NCBI GenBank assembly: GCA_034429195.1
Contig: DAOUGQ010000021.1
Span: forward strand, 186,001 to 250,000
Length of the DNA stretch: 64,000 nt
Source: UBA4782 sp034429195
GTDB taxonomy: Bacteria > Chloroflexota > Anaerolineae > Anaerolineales > Anaerolineaceae
Reading direction: 5' to 3'
The translations under genes were made by a program, and so were the position numbers. Of the stretch, positions 51,666-60,858 are shown piece by piece (within the stretch, counting starts at the first letter, position 1; each line of letters begins with the position of its first letter). The notes under the pieces are model-generated. The model saw only the letters and a program-made list of their open reading frames with translations. It did not search any database and was not told where the DNA came from.

Positions 51666-52935
51666 GATTATCCTCACTTTCAGGCTTTACCGGTTCTTTT
51701 ATTGCATGCACCTTGCGAATTCGTCTACCACTGATTTGCTCAACGGTTAATTGCCAACCATCCACTATCACCTGCTCGCCGCCAGTGGGAACGCGCCCAA
51801 TTTCTCCATATAGCCACCCCCCCAGAGTATCAGCAACTTCTTTAGTCAGGTGAGTGCCTGTGATATCGTTAAAATCATCCAGGTCGATGCGCGCCTGAAA
51901 AATGTATTCGTGATCGTTTACTTTTTGATAGGGGAGTTCTTCACCCTGGTCATATTCATCCCGTATCTCACCCACGATCTCTTCTACGATGTCTTCCAGG
52001 GTGACCAGCCCTGCCATACCTCCATATTCATCAATGACAATCGCCATGTGAACCCGGCGTGAAAGCATTTCACTAAGAAGCTCGTCAGCTTTCTTTGCTT
52101 CAGGGATGAAGTATGCTGGACGAACAAGATTCCGGATCGTACCCGGTCGCCTGGCAGGGTCAGAAGTCACTGCTCCCAGCAGGTCTTTAGCATATAACAA
52201 TCCAATGATGTTATCGATCACTTCGTTATAAACGGGCATGCGCGAGTGCCCAGATTCACGTACCACCCGGATGGCTTCTTCCAGGGGGGTATTGGCATCC
52301 AGAGCAGCTACATCAATTCGTGGCACCATGATCTCACGACTGAGAGTATCTCCCAATTGAAAGATGGAATAGATCATCTTACGCTCATCCTGTTCAAGGC
52401 TGCCTTCAGCCTGCCCGGTTTCTACCCAATTGCGCAGTTCGTCATCGGTCACAGAACCAAGCGAACGCTGTAAAGCTTCGGGTTTGCCAAGAGCAACCAT
52501 AAGTAAAGCGGATATGGGACGGATCAGGAAATCAACAAGTTTACCTATGCCTGTCAGGTTGATTGCCCATGATTCAACATTTCGCAATACCCTGCCTTCA
52601 AGACTAAATTCTATGATCTGAAGGATGATAACTGCCACCAGTAATAACAGGAGAGGTATCCAAAGCTTGTTCGATGCCAAAAATAGCTGCATGAATAGTA
52701 AAGCAATGCTGCCTGCCAGTAAAAAATGGCAAAAAACTACGAATATCCGCAATGTTGCGGTAAGATGAGGTCTTTCAAGAAATTTCAGTGTGCGATCAAC
52801 TGCTTCGGGGTTTTTCTCGCGTAAATTCCCCAGATGAGGGATACGAGCATAAATGAAACTTGCCCGCAGCGCCACAAAGAACAGGTCTAGCACGAAAAAA
52901 ATGGCGACTAATATTCCTAAGGTTTGAACGTTCAT
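51655..52935 (-). CDS. CNNM/CorC-type hemolysin family membrane protein
   Basis: A 426-residue protein. The N-terminal DUF21 region has four hydrophobic segments (about residues 5-150). Two CBS domains (about 205-325) follow, with SREIMVPRIDVAALD and MAIVIDEYGGMAGLVTLEDIVEEIVGEI, and a C-terminal transporter-associated CorC_HlyC domain (about 340-415). These proteins are linked to Mg2+/Co2+ transport and are not haemolysins in most cases. AAGGAAA precedes the ATG, and a 17-base inverted repeat (52949-52965), AAGGAAT/ATTCCTT, surrounds a TATAAT-like -10 upstream. Confidence 0.92.
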   Translation of the reverse strand: MNVQTLGILVAIFFVLDLFFVALRASFIYARIPHLGNLREKNPEAVDRTLKFLERPHLTATLRIFVVFCHFLLAGSIALLFMQLFLASNKLWIPLLLLLVAVIILQIIEFSLEGRVLRNVESWAINLTGIGKLVDFLIRPISALLMVALGKPEALQRSLGSVTDDELRNWVETGQAEGSLEQDERKMIYSIFQLGDTLSREIMVPRIDVAALDANTPLEEAIRVVRESGHSRMPVYNEVIDNIIGLLYAKDLLGAVTSDPARRPGTIRNLVRPAYFIPEAKKADELLSEMLSRRVHMAIVIDEYGGMAGLVTLEDIVEEIVGEIRDEYDQGEELPYQKVNDHEYIFQARIDLDDFNDITGTHLTKEVADTLGGWLYGEIGRVPTGGEQVIVDGWQLTVEQISGRRIRKVHAIKEPVKPESEDNHED

Positions 52936-52982
52936 GTTTTCCTTGAATAAGGAATTATATTCCTTTCATTAATAAAGGGGAT

Positions 52983-54020
52983 TCATTCTATATCTAAATT
53001 ATTATGATCATCATCCATCATAGCAAATTGGATTGTCTGGTTGGCTTTCACCGTTGTATTGCGAATTGCAACTTCCGGTCCAAGGGTGCAATTGTTTTCA
53101 ATAACAGTGTTCCATAGATATACGGATGGTCCAATCTTGCAACCAGTGCTAATGTGGGTATTTCCATAAAGATGGGTATTGGGATAAATGATCGTCTCGG
53201 GATCGAGGATTACATCCTGATCAATATAGGTGGTTTCCGGGTCGATCATTGTGACCCCAGACAGCATCCAGCGCTGGTTGATGCGCCGGCGCATAATGGC
53301 TTCCGCTTCAGCCAGATGCACCCGCGTGTTGATGCCAATGGCTTCTTGCGGATCATCCAACACCACGCATTCTACCCGTTGATTTTCACGAACTGCCAGC
53401 TCCACGGTATCAGTCAGGTAATATTCACCTTTCGGAGAAACCTTGATCCGATCCAGCGCATTCCATAACCATTCAGAGCGAAAGCAGTACGCACCTACAT
53501 TCAGCTCATGAATTTTTCGAATCTCAGCATCTGCTTGGGCTTCTTCTACGATCGCCTGCACTGAGCCATTGGAATTTCTCACCACTCGCCCAAATCCATG
53601 TGGGTCATCCATGAAAACAGAAAGCATTGTCATCACACCCGGATTATTGCATTGGGTATTCACCAGGCGTTGCATGGTTTCTTTGGTAAAAAGGGGCATA
53701 TCCGCATAAAAAACCAGGATCAGTCCTTGAAAATCTGCGAGAACTTCTTTGGCAGCTTGTACGGCATGTGCAGTACCAAGCTGGGGATGTTGGATTGCCA
53801 AGCGGGCACGATCTCCTACCGCCATACGAACCTGATCTGCACCATGACCGATCACCACTACGGGTTTTTCTGTAATAATAGATTGAGTGTTTTCAATTGC
53901 GTGAATTACAAGGGGTTTTCCTGCCACCTGATGAAGTACTTTTGGCAGGCTTGATTTCATCCGGGTTCCCTGCCCGGCAGCTAAAATGATCGCTGTTATA
54001 CTTCGTAGGTCATCATCCAT
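52983..54020 (-). CDS. glmU: GlmU-like UDP-GlcNAc pyrophosphorylase without the acetyltransferase domain
   Basis: A 345-residue enzyme. The N-terminal nucleotidyltransferase domain (about 1-235) has the sugar-nucleotide signature LAAGQGTRMKSSLPKVLH and continues with QLGTAHAVQAA and FYADMPLF. Then only the first few left-handed beta-helix hexads (about 255-325) remain, ending in an acidic tail (DDDHNNLDIE). Full GlmU is about 450 residues, so the acetyltransferase half with its catalytic His is missing. It would make UDP-GlcNAc or a similar nucleotide sugar from a sugar 1-phosphate. A terminator-like hairpin stops just before its start codon. Confidence 0.88.
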   Translation of the reverse strand: MDDDLRSITAIILAAGQGTRMKSSLPKVLHQVAGKPLVIHAIENTQSIITEKPVVVIGHGADQVRMAVGDRARLAIQHPQLGTAHAVQAAKEVLADFQGLILVFYADMPLFTKETMQRLVNTQCNNPGVMTMLSVFMDDPHGFGRVVRNSNGSVQAIVEEAQADAEIRKIHELNVGAYCFRSEWLWNALDRIKVSPKGEYYLTDTVELAVRENQRVECVVLDDPQEAIGINTRVHLAEAEAIMRRRINQRWMLSGVTMIDPETTYIDQDVILDPETIIYPNTHLYGNTHISTGCKIGPSVYLWNTVIENNCTLGPEVAIRNTTVKANQTIQFAMMDDDHNNLDIE

Positions 54021-54028
54021 GAGTTTTG

Positions 54029-54077
54029 AAAAAGCCGCACACTTTTCAGGGGTATTCTACCTGTAAAGAGGTGCGGC
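54029..54077 (-). terminator. Strong terminator-like hairpin between tRNA-Gln and the glmU-like gene
   Basis: GCCGCAC (54034-54040) pairs with GTGCGGC (54071-54077), and an inner stem CTTTTCAGG/CCTGTAAAG extends it to 16 pairs with one mismatch. On the minus strand it is followed by TTTTT (54029-54033). It ends only 9 bases before the glmU start codon. Confidence 0.75.
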
Positions 54078-54101
54078 ACACCGTAACTAGCATCTTTAAG
54101 G

Positions 54102-54172
54102 CTGGGGCGCCTGGATTCGAACCAAGATCCACAGATCCAAAGTCTGGTGTGCTGCCATTGCACTACGCCCCA
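54102..54172 (-). tRNA. tRNA-Gln (anticodon TTG)
   Basis: A complete cloverleaf: 7-bp acceptor TGGGGCG/CGCCCCA, D arm GTGCAATGGCAGCAC, anticodon loop CTTTGGA (anticodon TTG, reading CAA) and T arm CTTGGTTCGAATCCAGG. Discriminator G; CCA is not encoded. One C-T mismatch lies at the top of the anticodon stem. gatB in this window supports the indirect route of Gln-tRNA synthesis. Confidence 0.97.
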
Positions 54173-54235
54173 ACGAAAGGTCATTTTAACATAAGATGAG
54201 GAAAACGAACAGATGGATCAGGTGAAAACAGCCTT

Positions 54236-55336
54236 TCACGACTGCTCATTTTCATCAGATGAAATTTCTTTTCCCTCTCCAACTGGTGCAATGCCCAGTT
54301 GTTTTGCCTGTTCATAATTGAGAATATCTGGATTCATCGCTTCGAATTTACCGCTGGCTACCTGGTTGTTCCAGAATTCCTCTGCAGTCTGGCGATTCAT
54401 GTTTTTTGCAGCCTGGTTCAACTTTTGTGTGAAGATATCTTCTTCTTTTTCCTCCATCTCTACCCTGGGCAGGTCTAGGGAAATCTTTTCCAGCTTTTCC
54501 ATGTCTGTTTCGACAGCAGAGATAAATTCTGGGGAAACTGTTATCTGGATGCCCATTTCGGACAAAATGGCAGCAACGTCTTGCTGAGCTTTCAGCATCT
54601 CGGCATGTGCCAAAACAGAATGGGAAGCAACTGTTCCACCTGGGATGATCGCTGCCAGTACAAAATCGCCTACCGGTGCAAACAGCAGGTCATTCGTATC
54701 TCCTGACATGACGCAGGAAAACCCTTTTGGCTGTTCAGTGAGCATGTGAGCCAGGCGGCTGTTGGCATTCATGGCAGACATCAGTGAAGGGATCATCTTC
54801 TCCAATATCTGCCCTGCATCTACGCCCGTCTGGGCAATCAGCCTGCCGCGATCATCTAACAGGTAAACCCCGTTTCCATTCAGCGTTTTTTGCAGATGTG
54901 CCAGACAGTCGGAGAGATTTTCTCCGGTTTCGATGGTTTCTTCTTCCAGTTCCCAGACAGGCTGGATACCCAGGACACGAGCTACAGCTTCCAGAAATTG
55001 CGGAATCTGCATTGGCTTGTGGAAGTATGCATCTGCATGCAGCTCTTCAATCTGCATGTCTATCTTTTTATTGGTAAGTGATGAAATAAAGATCACTTTC
55101 ACCTGCGGAAACCTGCTGCGGATCCTTCTCACAAGGTCAATGCCCGAAATCCCTGGCAGCCGTACTTCGGTAACGAGAAGGTCAACTGCCTGCCGTGTTA
55201 CTTCAAGAAGAGCTTCTTCTGCGGTTGCCATTACACGGATGTCGAGAGTCTTATCCATGGTGATCAGGGTTGCTTGAAGAAAGCGACCCAATTCCAACAC
55301 GTCGTCAACGATCAATATGCGATGCATACTCATCAT
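54236..55336 (-). CDS. Receiver-domain protein with Glu at the phospho-Asp site
   Basis: A 366-residue cytosolic protein. Residues 5-120 form a CheY-like receiver with Asp11-Asp12, Ser85/86 and Lys107 in place, but the phospho-acceptor is Glu57 (LLVTEVRLPG). Residues about 140-260 resemble a roadblock/LC7 domain (YLLDDRGRLIAQTG, then MLTEQPKGFSCVMSGDTNDLLFAPVGDFVLAAII). The acidic tail is unlike known output domains. A permanently 'on' or phosphate-independent receiver linked to a roadblock fold suggests a regulator of a small GTPase (MglA-like) or a scaffold. It is a single gene, followed by tRNA-Gln. Confidence 0.85.
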   Translation of the reverse strand: MMSMHRILIVDDVLELGRFLQATLITMDKTLDIRVMATAEEALLEVTRQAVDLLVTEVRLPGISGIDLVRRIRSRFPQVKVIFISSLTNKKIDMQIEELHADAYFHKPMQIPQFLEAVARVLGIQPVWELEEETIETGENLSDCLAHLQKTLNGNGVYLLDDRGRLIAQTGVDAGQILEKMIPSLMSAMNANSRLAHMLTEQPKGFSCVMSGDTNDLLFAPVGDFVLAAIIPGGTVASHSVLAHAEMLKAQQDVAAILSEMGIQITVSPEFISAVETDMEKLEKISLDLPRVEMEEKEEDIFTQKLNQAAKNMNRQTAEEFWNNQVASGKFEAMNPDILNYEQAKQLGIAPVGEGKEISSDENEQS

Positions 55337-55526
55337 TTTACACTAAATGGAAAGACACAGTTTCATGTTTTTATCTGGAGAAATGATTAATGTCCATCCC
55401 CCAAACCTCCTTCCACTGAAGGGAGGGGGCTAAAAATTATTTCTCTGCCCCGTTGTAGAGATAGTGATAATAGTTCTTGCATTAAAAAAAGAAATTTTGT
55501 AAACACTGCTTAATAGAACTAAGGCA

Positions 55527-55569
55527 AAAAAATTCACCCCAGGCAGAGAGCTTCTACCCTGGGGTGAAA
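55527..55569 (-). terminator. Terminator of the peptide-binding lipoprotein gene
   Basis: 11-bp stem TTCACCCCAGG/CCTGGGGTGAA (55534-55544 with 55559-55569), followed on the minus strand by seven T (55527-55533). The 190 bases from here to the receiver gene hold another GC hairpin (about 55404-55435) without a T-run and no gene. Confidence 0.9.
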
Positions 55570-55592
55570 AAATTGATTCGAATATCTACGGA

Positions 55593-57521
55593 TCAGTCAG
55601 TGCAGCCCTGTGCAATAGTGTAATTCTCAATTCCCCATAAAGAAGATCGCGCGCTGCTGTCCATCTTGAATCCACACAGGTCAATGCGGCTGACCGCAAT
55701 ATGAGGATGGAAGAAAAGTGGAACGAATGGCACATCCTGTGCCAATGTTTGCTGCAGCCCGGCATAGAGGGTTTGTTGCGTGGCGATATCTGCTGAACCG
55801 ACTTGCGATGCAGCCTGGCATGCCTGGTCATAAGCAGTGTTGCTATAACCCGCAATATTAACTCCGATCCAATTGTTTGCTGCAGTTGGGATTTGCCAGG
55901 AAGCAAAGGTAGAACAATTGGGCACATATCCCCATTCCAGAAGGTCGAAATTTCTCCCAAATGCAACGCCATCAGGACCTGCTGCGTACAGGTCAGCTGG
56001 CTGGTAATATTGGACTTCCACCTGGATCCCGCATTGGGTCAACGAATCTGCCAGAATCTTTGCCATCGTCTGACGGACAGGCGCCGTAGATGTAGCATAT
56101 TTGATACTCAGGGGTGTACCATCCACTATGCCAGCCACTCCAAGCGCAGTACGAGGAGTTGCTGGATCACCATCAAGGTCTTTCCAGCCAACTTCATCCA
56201 GCAGTAAAGCTCCTGCAGTGGGGTCGTAAGCGATTGCCTGCAGGTCGTTTGCAAGAAGTGTACTGCCAGGTGGTAAGAAACTGATGGGAACATCACTTAA
56301 TCCAAATAATACTGCCTGTTGAATGGAATCTCGATCCATACATTGAACAAACGCATTTCGTGTTCTCACATCACTGAAGAAATCTGGGCGATCTCCCTGG
56401 GCGGGGTAATAGCCATCATCATACGAAGCAGGCTTAATACCAAAACTGATCAAATCCAATTCAGGTCCAAGGCTGGTATATGCTTTTAGCTTGCCAGCCT
56501 GCTGCAATTCGAGGATCAATTCCAATTGCTCGTCTAGGAGGGTTGTGTCATCCACCAGATCACATTCACCGCTCAAGAGGGCTTCGATGTTATTATCTGC
56601 AGGCTGTCCCAGAAAACGATACACCAGGGTATCAAATTTTGGTAAGCCTTCTGAAGCTCGAAAATAATTAGGATTTTTCGTGAGAGTAATATGGTCTCCC
56701 TTTACCCATTCCGAAATGACATAAGGACCCCAACCGATGGGACTTTTTGCTGAAATATCCGCTTCCAGCAGATCGGCAGCCTTGAATCCACTCCAGGCGT
56801 GTTCAGGGAGGGGCATCCAGAAATAAGTGGAATATCGGGTAGGAACAAAACCGGGCACCCCTTTCCATTTGATTGTCAATTCATCCAACGCTTCATATGA
56901 AGCTGTACGTAATAAATTTCCACGAGTGACAGGTGTGTCAGGGTTGTTGGACAAATTATAGGAATAAACTGAATCCTGTGCGGTAACGGGCTCTCCATCT
57001 GACCAGGTAATGCCAGGTAATAGTTTAAAAATCACACTCATCTGAGACATCTGTAAGGCGCTGATACCATCCCAGGTTACGGCACAGGTAATATCGCTGC
57101 AGCCCGCAGGGAAAACCTGTATATCTTTTTTCAATACTGCTACTTCACCGCTTGCATCCACAATCTGCATGCCTTCGGTTACATCTACTGTTTCCAATAT
57201 TGCATCACCATCTGCCAGGCTGGGGATTTTCTCTAAAATAACAGGTTGGATACCGCTATCCAGTACGTCAAATGGTCCGTCATAAACTGCTTCAAGAACC
57301 GACCATGTGGTGCGAGAAGAAGATCCATAAGGATACAGAGAGGTAGGCTCAGAGCCAAGGCATACGGTCAACGTTTTCTGTGGTTCTGGTGTAGGAGTGT
57401 AGGACGGCGTGGGAGTATATTGTGGTGCAAGAGTGGAAGTGGGTGTAGCAGAAATGCCGCTACAGGCTGTAAAAATCAACGTTCCGATAATAAAAATGGG
57501 GGAAAACTTCCTCCAGTGCAT
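55593..57521 (-). CDS. ABC transporter substrate-binding lipoprotein (SBP_bac_5)
   Basis: A 642-residue extracellular lipoprotein. The signal peptide has the lipobox FTAC (near residue 17-20), followed by a Thr/Pro-rich linker. The rest is a periplasmic-type peptide/nickel-binding protein: TVCLGSEPTSLYPYGSSS, then ITWSDGEPVTAQDSVYSYNLS, then GDHITLTKNPNYF. It would deliver oligopeptides to a permease pair, but no permease gene is nearby. AGGAG lies 8 bases before the ATG, and a TATAAT (57586-57591, minus) is 65 bases upstream. Confidence 0.93.
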   Translation of the reverse strand: MHWRKFSPIFIIGTLIFTACSGISATPTSTLAPQYTPTPSYTPTPEPQKTLTVCLGSEPTSLYPYGSSSRTTWSVLEAVYDGPFDVLDSGIQPVILEKIPSLADGDAILETVDVTEGMQIVDASGEVAVLKKDIQVFPAGCSDITCAVTWDGISALQMSQMSVIFKLLPGITWSDGEPVTAQDSVYSYNLSNNPDTPVTRGNLLRTASYEALDELTIKWKGVPGFVPTRYSTYFWMPLPEHAWSGFKAADLLEADISAKSPIGWGPYVISEWVKGDHITLTKNPNYFRASEGLPKFDTLVYRFLGQPADNNIEALLSGECDLVDDTTLLDEQLELILELQQAGKLKAYTSLGPELDLISFGIKPASYDDGYYPAQGDRPDFFSDVRTRNAFVQCMDRDSIQQAVLFGLSDVPISFLPPGSTLLANDLQAIAYDPTAGALLLDEVGWKDLDGDPATPRTALGVAGIVDGTPLSIKYATSTAPVRQTMAKILADSLTQCGIQVEVQYYQPADLYAAGPDGVAFGRNFDLLEWGYVPNCSTFASWQIPTAANNWIGVNIAGYSNTAYDQACQAASQVGSADIATQQTLYAGLQQTLAQDVPFVPLFFHPHIAVSRIDLCGFKMDSSARSSLWGIENYTIAQGCTD

Positions 57522-57585
57522 AATAGCTCCTCTTCATTCACCCGATAGGAAATACAAGGTGGAATTGTCAAAATGGTCAGGATTT

Positions 57586-57591
57586 ATTATA
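57586..57591 (-). promoter_or_regulatory. -10 box of the peptide-binding lipoprotein gene
   Basis: Consensus TATAAT on the minus strand, 65 bases upstream of the ATG. The best -35 at a 17-base spacing is TTCGCC, a poor match. Confidence 0.45.
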
Positions 57592-57642
57592 CCTTAGGGA
57601 AAGTAGATGGCGAATGGTCTCCTCAGGTGTACAGAAGTTCTA

Positions 57643-58629
57643 TCAACCCTTGATGGTTTCTTCTTCGCGCAACCGGAGATAAGAATCATAACGTGCCGGG
57701 CTGATCTTTCCTTCTTCCACAGCTGCTCGCACGGCACATCCCGGTTCGGTTCGGTGCGTGCAGTCATTGAACTGGCAATAAGCGACAAGGTTGCGTAGCT
57801 CTGGAAAATATCCGTCCAGTTCCTCAGGAGTTGTATCCCACAAAGCTAATGAACGCAAGCCAGGCATATCTGCCACAAATCCCCCATTTTGCAAAGGAAA
57901 CATTTGCCTGACTACTGTAGTGTGCCTTCCTTTATTATGCCAGTTGCTGACTTCGCGTACTTCCAATCCCAGATGGGGTTGAATGGCGTTCAACAAAGAG
58001 GTTTTTCCCACCCCGGATGGTCCTGCAAATGCAGACAGTTTTCCGCTCAACTTTTCATGTAATTCATCCACCCCGATCCCGGTTTTAGTGGATGTGAAGA
58101 TAAGCGGATATCCCAGATTTTTATAAAGATCAAAGAATTCATGGGCTTCTTCGGGAGTTACAAGATCAATCTTATTGGCAACGATGACCACGGGAAGGTT
58201 CTGTTTTTCGCAGATCACTAAAAAACGGTCAAGCATACGTACATGAGGATCAGGATGGGCACATGCAAACACGAGAATAATCTGATCGGCATTTGCCAGC
58301 ATCACCTGTGGTTCCATACCTCCGGGTGTGGGTGCCATACGTACCAATGTTGATTTCCGCGGCAAAAGATCTTCGATTACTCCACTGCCATCTGATTGCA
58401 GTGAGATATTTACAAAATCACCAATGGCAATAAAATCTTCACCGCTTAGACTGCGTTTAATCTTTTTGCGTAGTTTGCAGGTAAATTGTCCGTCACCGGT
58501 ATGCACTGTGTAGAATCCTGATTGCAGCCGGGTGATCTGACCTTGGAGGGTAATGTTCTCATCAGGCAACGCGACACCGCCTTGCTTGAGAATTCGCTCT
58601 ACAGATGAAATTTTGTGATTGCATTTCAA
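57643..58629 (-). CDS. rsgA: Small ribosomal subunit biogenesis GTPase RsgA
   Basis: A circularly permuted GTPase that helps mature the 30S subunit. An OB domain (about 28-95) comes first. The GTPase motifs follow in the permuted order: G4 NKIDL (near 158), G1 AGPSGVGKTSL (near 211), G2 NKGRHTTV, and G3 DMPG. The zinc knuckle FNDCTHRTEPGCAV closes the protein. The 5' end is uncertain: the frame opens with TTG 58629 without a clear Shine-Dalgarno sequence, and a second TTG at 58566 begins the conserved part. Confidence 0.94.
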   Translation of the reverse strand: MKCNHKISSVERILKQGGVALPDENITLQGQITRLQSGFYTVHTGDGQFTCKLRKKIKRSLSGEDFIAIGDFVNISLQSDGSGVIEDLLPRKSTLVRMAPTPGGMEPQVMLANADQIILVFACAHPDPHVRMLDRFLVICEKQNLPVVIVANKIDLVTPEEAHEFFDLYKNLGYPLIFTSTKTGIGVDELHEKLSGKLSAFAGPSGVGKTSLLNAIQPHLGLEVREVSNWHNKGRHTTVVRQMFPLQNGGFVADMPGLRSLALWDTTPEELDGYFPELRNLVAYCQFNDCTHRTEPGCAVRAAVEEGKISPARYDSYLRLREEETIKG

Positions 58630-58637
58630 TCATAGGC

Positions 58638-60854
58638 TTATGGTGTTGGTGTAACCTCAGAGGTTGGCGTGGGCTCGGGAGTATCTGTATACAGAGGTGT
58701 TGGTGTCTTTGTTTCATTGTATGCTGATTCCCAAGGGTACAGAATTGTTGGTGAACCACGATAATACAGATCTAAAACGCGTCTGAAAATTGGCACTGCG
58801 TACTCTGACCCTTCACCGACATTTTCTACCAGAACAACTACTGCGATGTCTGGTTTATCGGTCCTGTTTTCATCCGTATAGCCAGCGAACCAGGCATGCG
58901 GTTTGCCTGTTGAATTGGTTGCTGTACCCGTTTTTCCATAGATCTTATACCCTGTGCTGGCAAGTCTGTGTGCAGTACCGCGTTGATTTTCCACAACACT
59001 TAACATGGCATCCTGTATGATTTTAAGCGTGTCAGTGCTGATGGGTAATTTTCCACGCGTAATTGGAGTGAATTCCTGGGTGATCGTGCCATCTGTTCCT
59101 TCAATTTTTTCAATCACCTGTGGGCGCAATAGAGTGCCTCCATTTGCAATTGCTGCAATAAAATCGACCACCTGCAGAGGTGTGACTAACATAGCCCCTT
59201 GACCAATTCCCTGCTGAACTGCATCACCTTCATTTTGTGAGTAAGGGATACTTCCGACATCTTCTGCTACTTGCTCGATGCCGGTTGCACTACCCAGCCC
59301 AAACGCCAATGCCATGTTGGTAACATCATCCGGGTGGTTTTGGCGATAAAGCTCTAACCCGATATGGTAGAACCAGGGGTTACAGGAACGCATCAACCCT
59401 TCCGGGAGGGTTAAATCACCACTGGGAGCAATCCCCCGTTCGTACGTCCAGTCATAAAAAGTTTGTCCTGGCAGCTCTGTAAATTCATGCCCGCAGTAAT
59501 AACTGGATTCTTTTGTGAATATTCCGCTTTCAAGAGCGGCTGCCATTGTAATAATCTTGAAGACAGACCCAAGCGGATACCCTCCCTGTGTCGCGCGATT
59601 AAGCAAAGGCTGATCGCCTGAAGAAAGAAGATCATCCAATAAATAACTGCTATTGATATTTGTAGCTTCGAACGAGTTTGGGTCAAAGGTCGGCGAGGAT
59701 GCCATTGCAACAATTTTACCGGTATCCACTTCCATGACGACGATCGCACCTCGGAATCCCGCGATTGCTTGTTGCACACCCTGTTGAAAATCACTATCCA
59801 GAGTGGTGTATATTGATTGGGCAGGGCGACTTTCTCTCATTCCCAGCCGGGTGACAATTTCACCTTGCGGGTTAATCACCAACAGGCTTGCGCCACGAGT
59901 TCCAGCCAGATAATCTTCAGCCCATTTTTCCAGGCCTGCAGCTCCCACCTTTTCATCTCCTCGATACCCCTTGCGGCGATATTCATCAACATCTTCAGCG
60001 AAAATAGATTGAACATAGCCTGTTAAATGTGGTGCAATGCCGTCATAATTGTAAAGACGAGCAGTGTAACTGGTCATATACAAACCGCTCAAATTGGATA
60101 GGATGTTATACCGGTTGTTCACTTCCGTAGCTGGTGCTTCTCCTACAGGAACATACCAGGCTGCATCACGAATTTCATCATACAATGCGAGGATTGCGGG
60201 AATGGGTTTTCCTGTCAAACGAGATAATTCGGCAAGCAAAGTGCCTTCGCCATCGCCAATTTCAGTAGGTACGACACCTAGTGCTATAGAATCCTGCTGG
60301 GCAGCCAGGGGAACCCCATTGCGATCATAAATATTGCCTCTGGCTGGAATGGTGATATCCATTTTTAGATAATTTCCACCTTTCAGTTCTGGCATGATCA
60401 TGCCATCATCCCATTGGATTTTCCATGTGTTATTTTCAAGTTCCAGATTCATGATCATTTCTCTGGTCAGGTCACCAACCATACTGGTTGTAAATGTCAC
60501 CCCATAAGCTACCTGAGCGTTTGTGGGATTGGTAAGTGTGGATTTCACTTCATATGTAAGAGAAATCAAGCTCAGATTTACAGCTGTATCGCTGTATCGT
60601 TTTTGAAAATCATCTATTGTGATGGCATCCTGACTCACACGCGCCAACATGCTGTACATAGAAGTGTAATCTTCAGCTTTCCAGGCTTCCAAAAAAGCCA
60701 CAGCCGTCTCGTTAGCATCAGGAGCATGTGTAGTATTTACAACCGGAGTTGGTAAAGATGATGTAGCAGTTACAACAGGGGTTTTTCCTGATGAATTTAC
60801 CGAACAGGCGGTAATTACAATCAAAACCAGCAGTGACCAGATTCGTTTTATCAT
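58638..60854 (-). CDS. Class B penicillin-binding protein, MecA-like lipoprotein
   Basis: A 738-residue transpeptidase that cross-links peptidoglycan. The signal peptide has lipobox VITAC. Next is an NTF2-like MecA N-terminal domain (about 45-160), then a PBP dimerisation domain (about 165-330). The transpeptidase domain carries all three active-site motifs: Ser-Val-Phe-Lys (near 427) in GYPLGSVFK, Ser-Cys-Asn (near 488) and Lys-Thr-Gly (near 638) in YGKTGTATN. The Thr/Pro tail is unusual. Start ATG 60854 replaces a longer frame. The order NTF2-dimer-transpeptidase is that of PBP2a, but drug resistance is not implied. Confidence 0.92.
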   Translation of the reverse strand: MIKRIWSLLVLIVITACSVNSSGKTPVVTATSSLPTPVVNTTHAPDANETAVAFLEAWKAEDYTSMYSMLARVSQDAITIDDFQKRYSDTAVNLSLISLTYEVKSTLTNPTNAQVAYGVTFTTSMVGDLTREMIMNLELENNTWKIQWDDGMIMPELKGGNYLKMDITIPARGNIYDRNGVPLAAQQDSIALGVVPTEIGDGEGTLLAELSRLTGKPIPAILALYDEIRDAAWYVPVGEAPATEVNNRYNILSNLSGLYMTSYTARLYNYDGIAPHLTGYVQSIFAEDVDEYRRKGYRGDEKVGAAGLEKWAEDYLAGTRGASLLVINPQGEIVTRLGMRESRPAQSIYTTLDSDFQQGVQQAIAGFRGAIVVMEVDTGKIVAMASSPTFDPNSFEATNINSSYLLDDLLSSGDQPLLNRATQGGYPLGSVFKIITMAAALESGIFTKESSYYCGHEFTELPGQTFYDWTYERGIAPSGDLTLPEGLMRSCNPWFYHIGLELYRQNHPDDVTNMALAFGLGSATGIEQVAEDVGSIPYSQNEGDAVQQGIGQGAMLVTPLQVVDFIAAIANGGTLLRPQVIEKIEGTDGTITQEFTPITRGKLPISTDTLKIIQDAMLSVVENQRGTAHRLASTGYKIYGKTGTATNSTGKPHAWFAGYTDENRTDKPDIAVVVLVENVGEGSEYAVPIFRRVLDLYYRGSPTILYPWESAYNETKTPTPLYTDTPEPTPTSEVTPTP

Positions 60855-60858
60855 GATG

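Noticed and set aside
55404..55435. GC hairpin as a terminator upstream of the receiver gene
   Set aside because: No T-run on either strand; it lies in the leader region, so no confident role.
58638..60854. Calling the PBP a methicillin-resistance gene
   Set aside because: The domain plan is shared with housekeeping or low-affinity enzymes, and the sequence alone gives no drug affinity.
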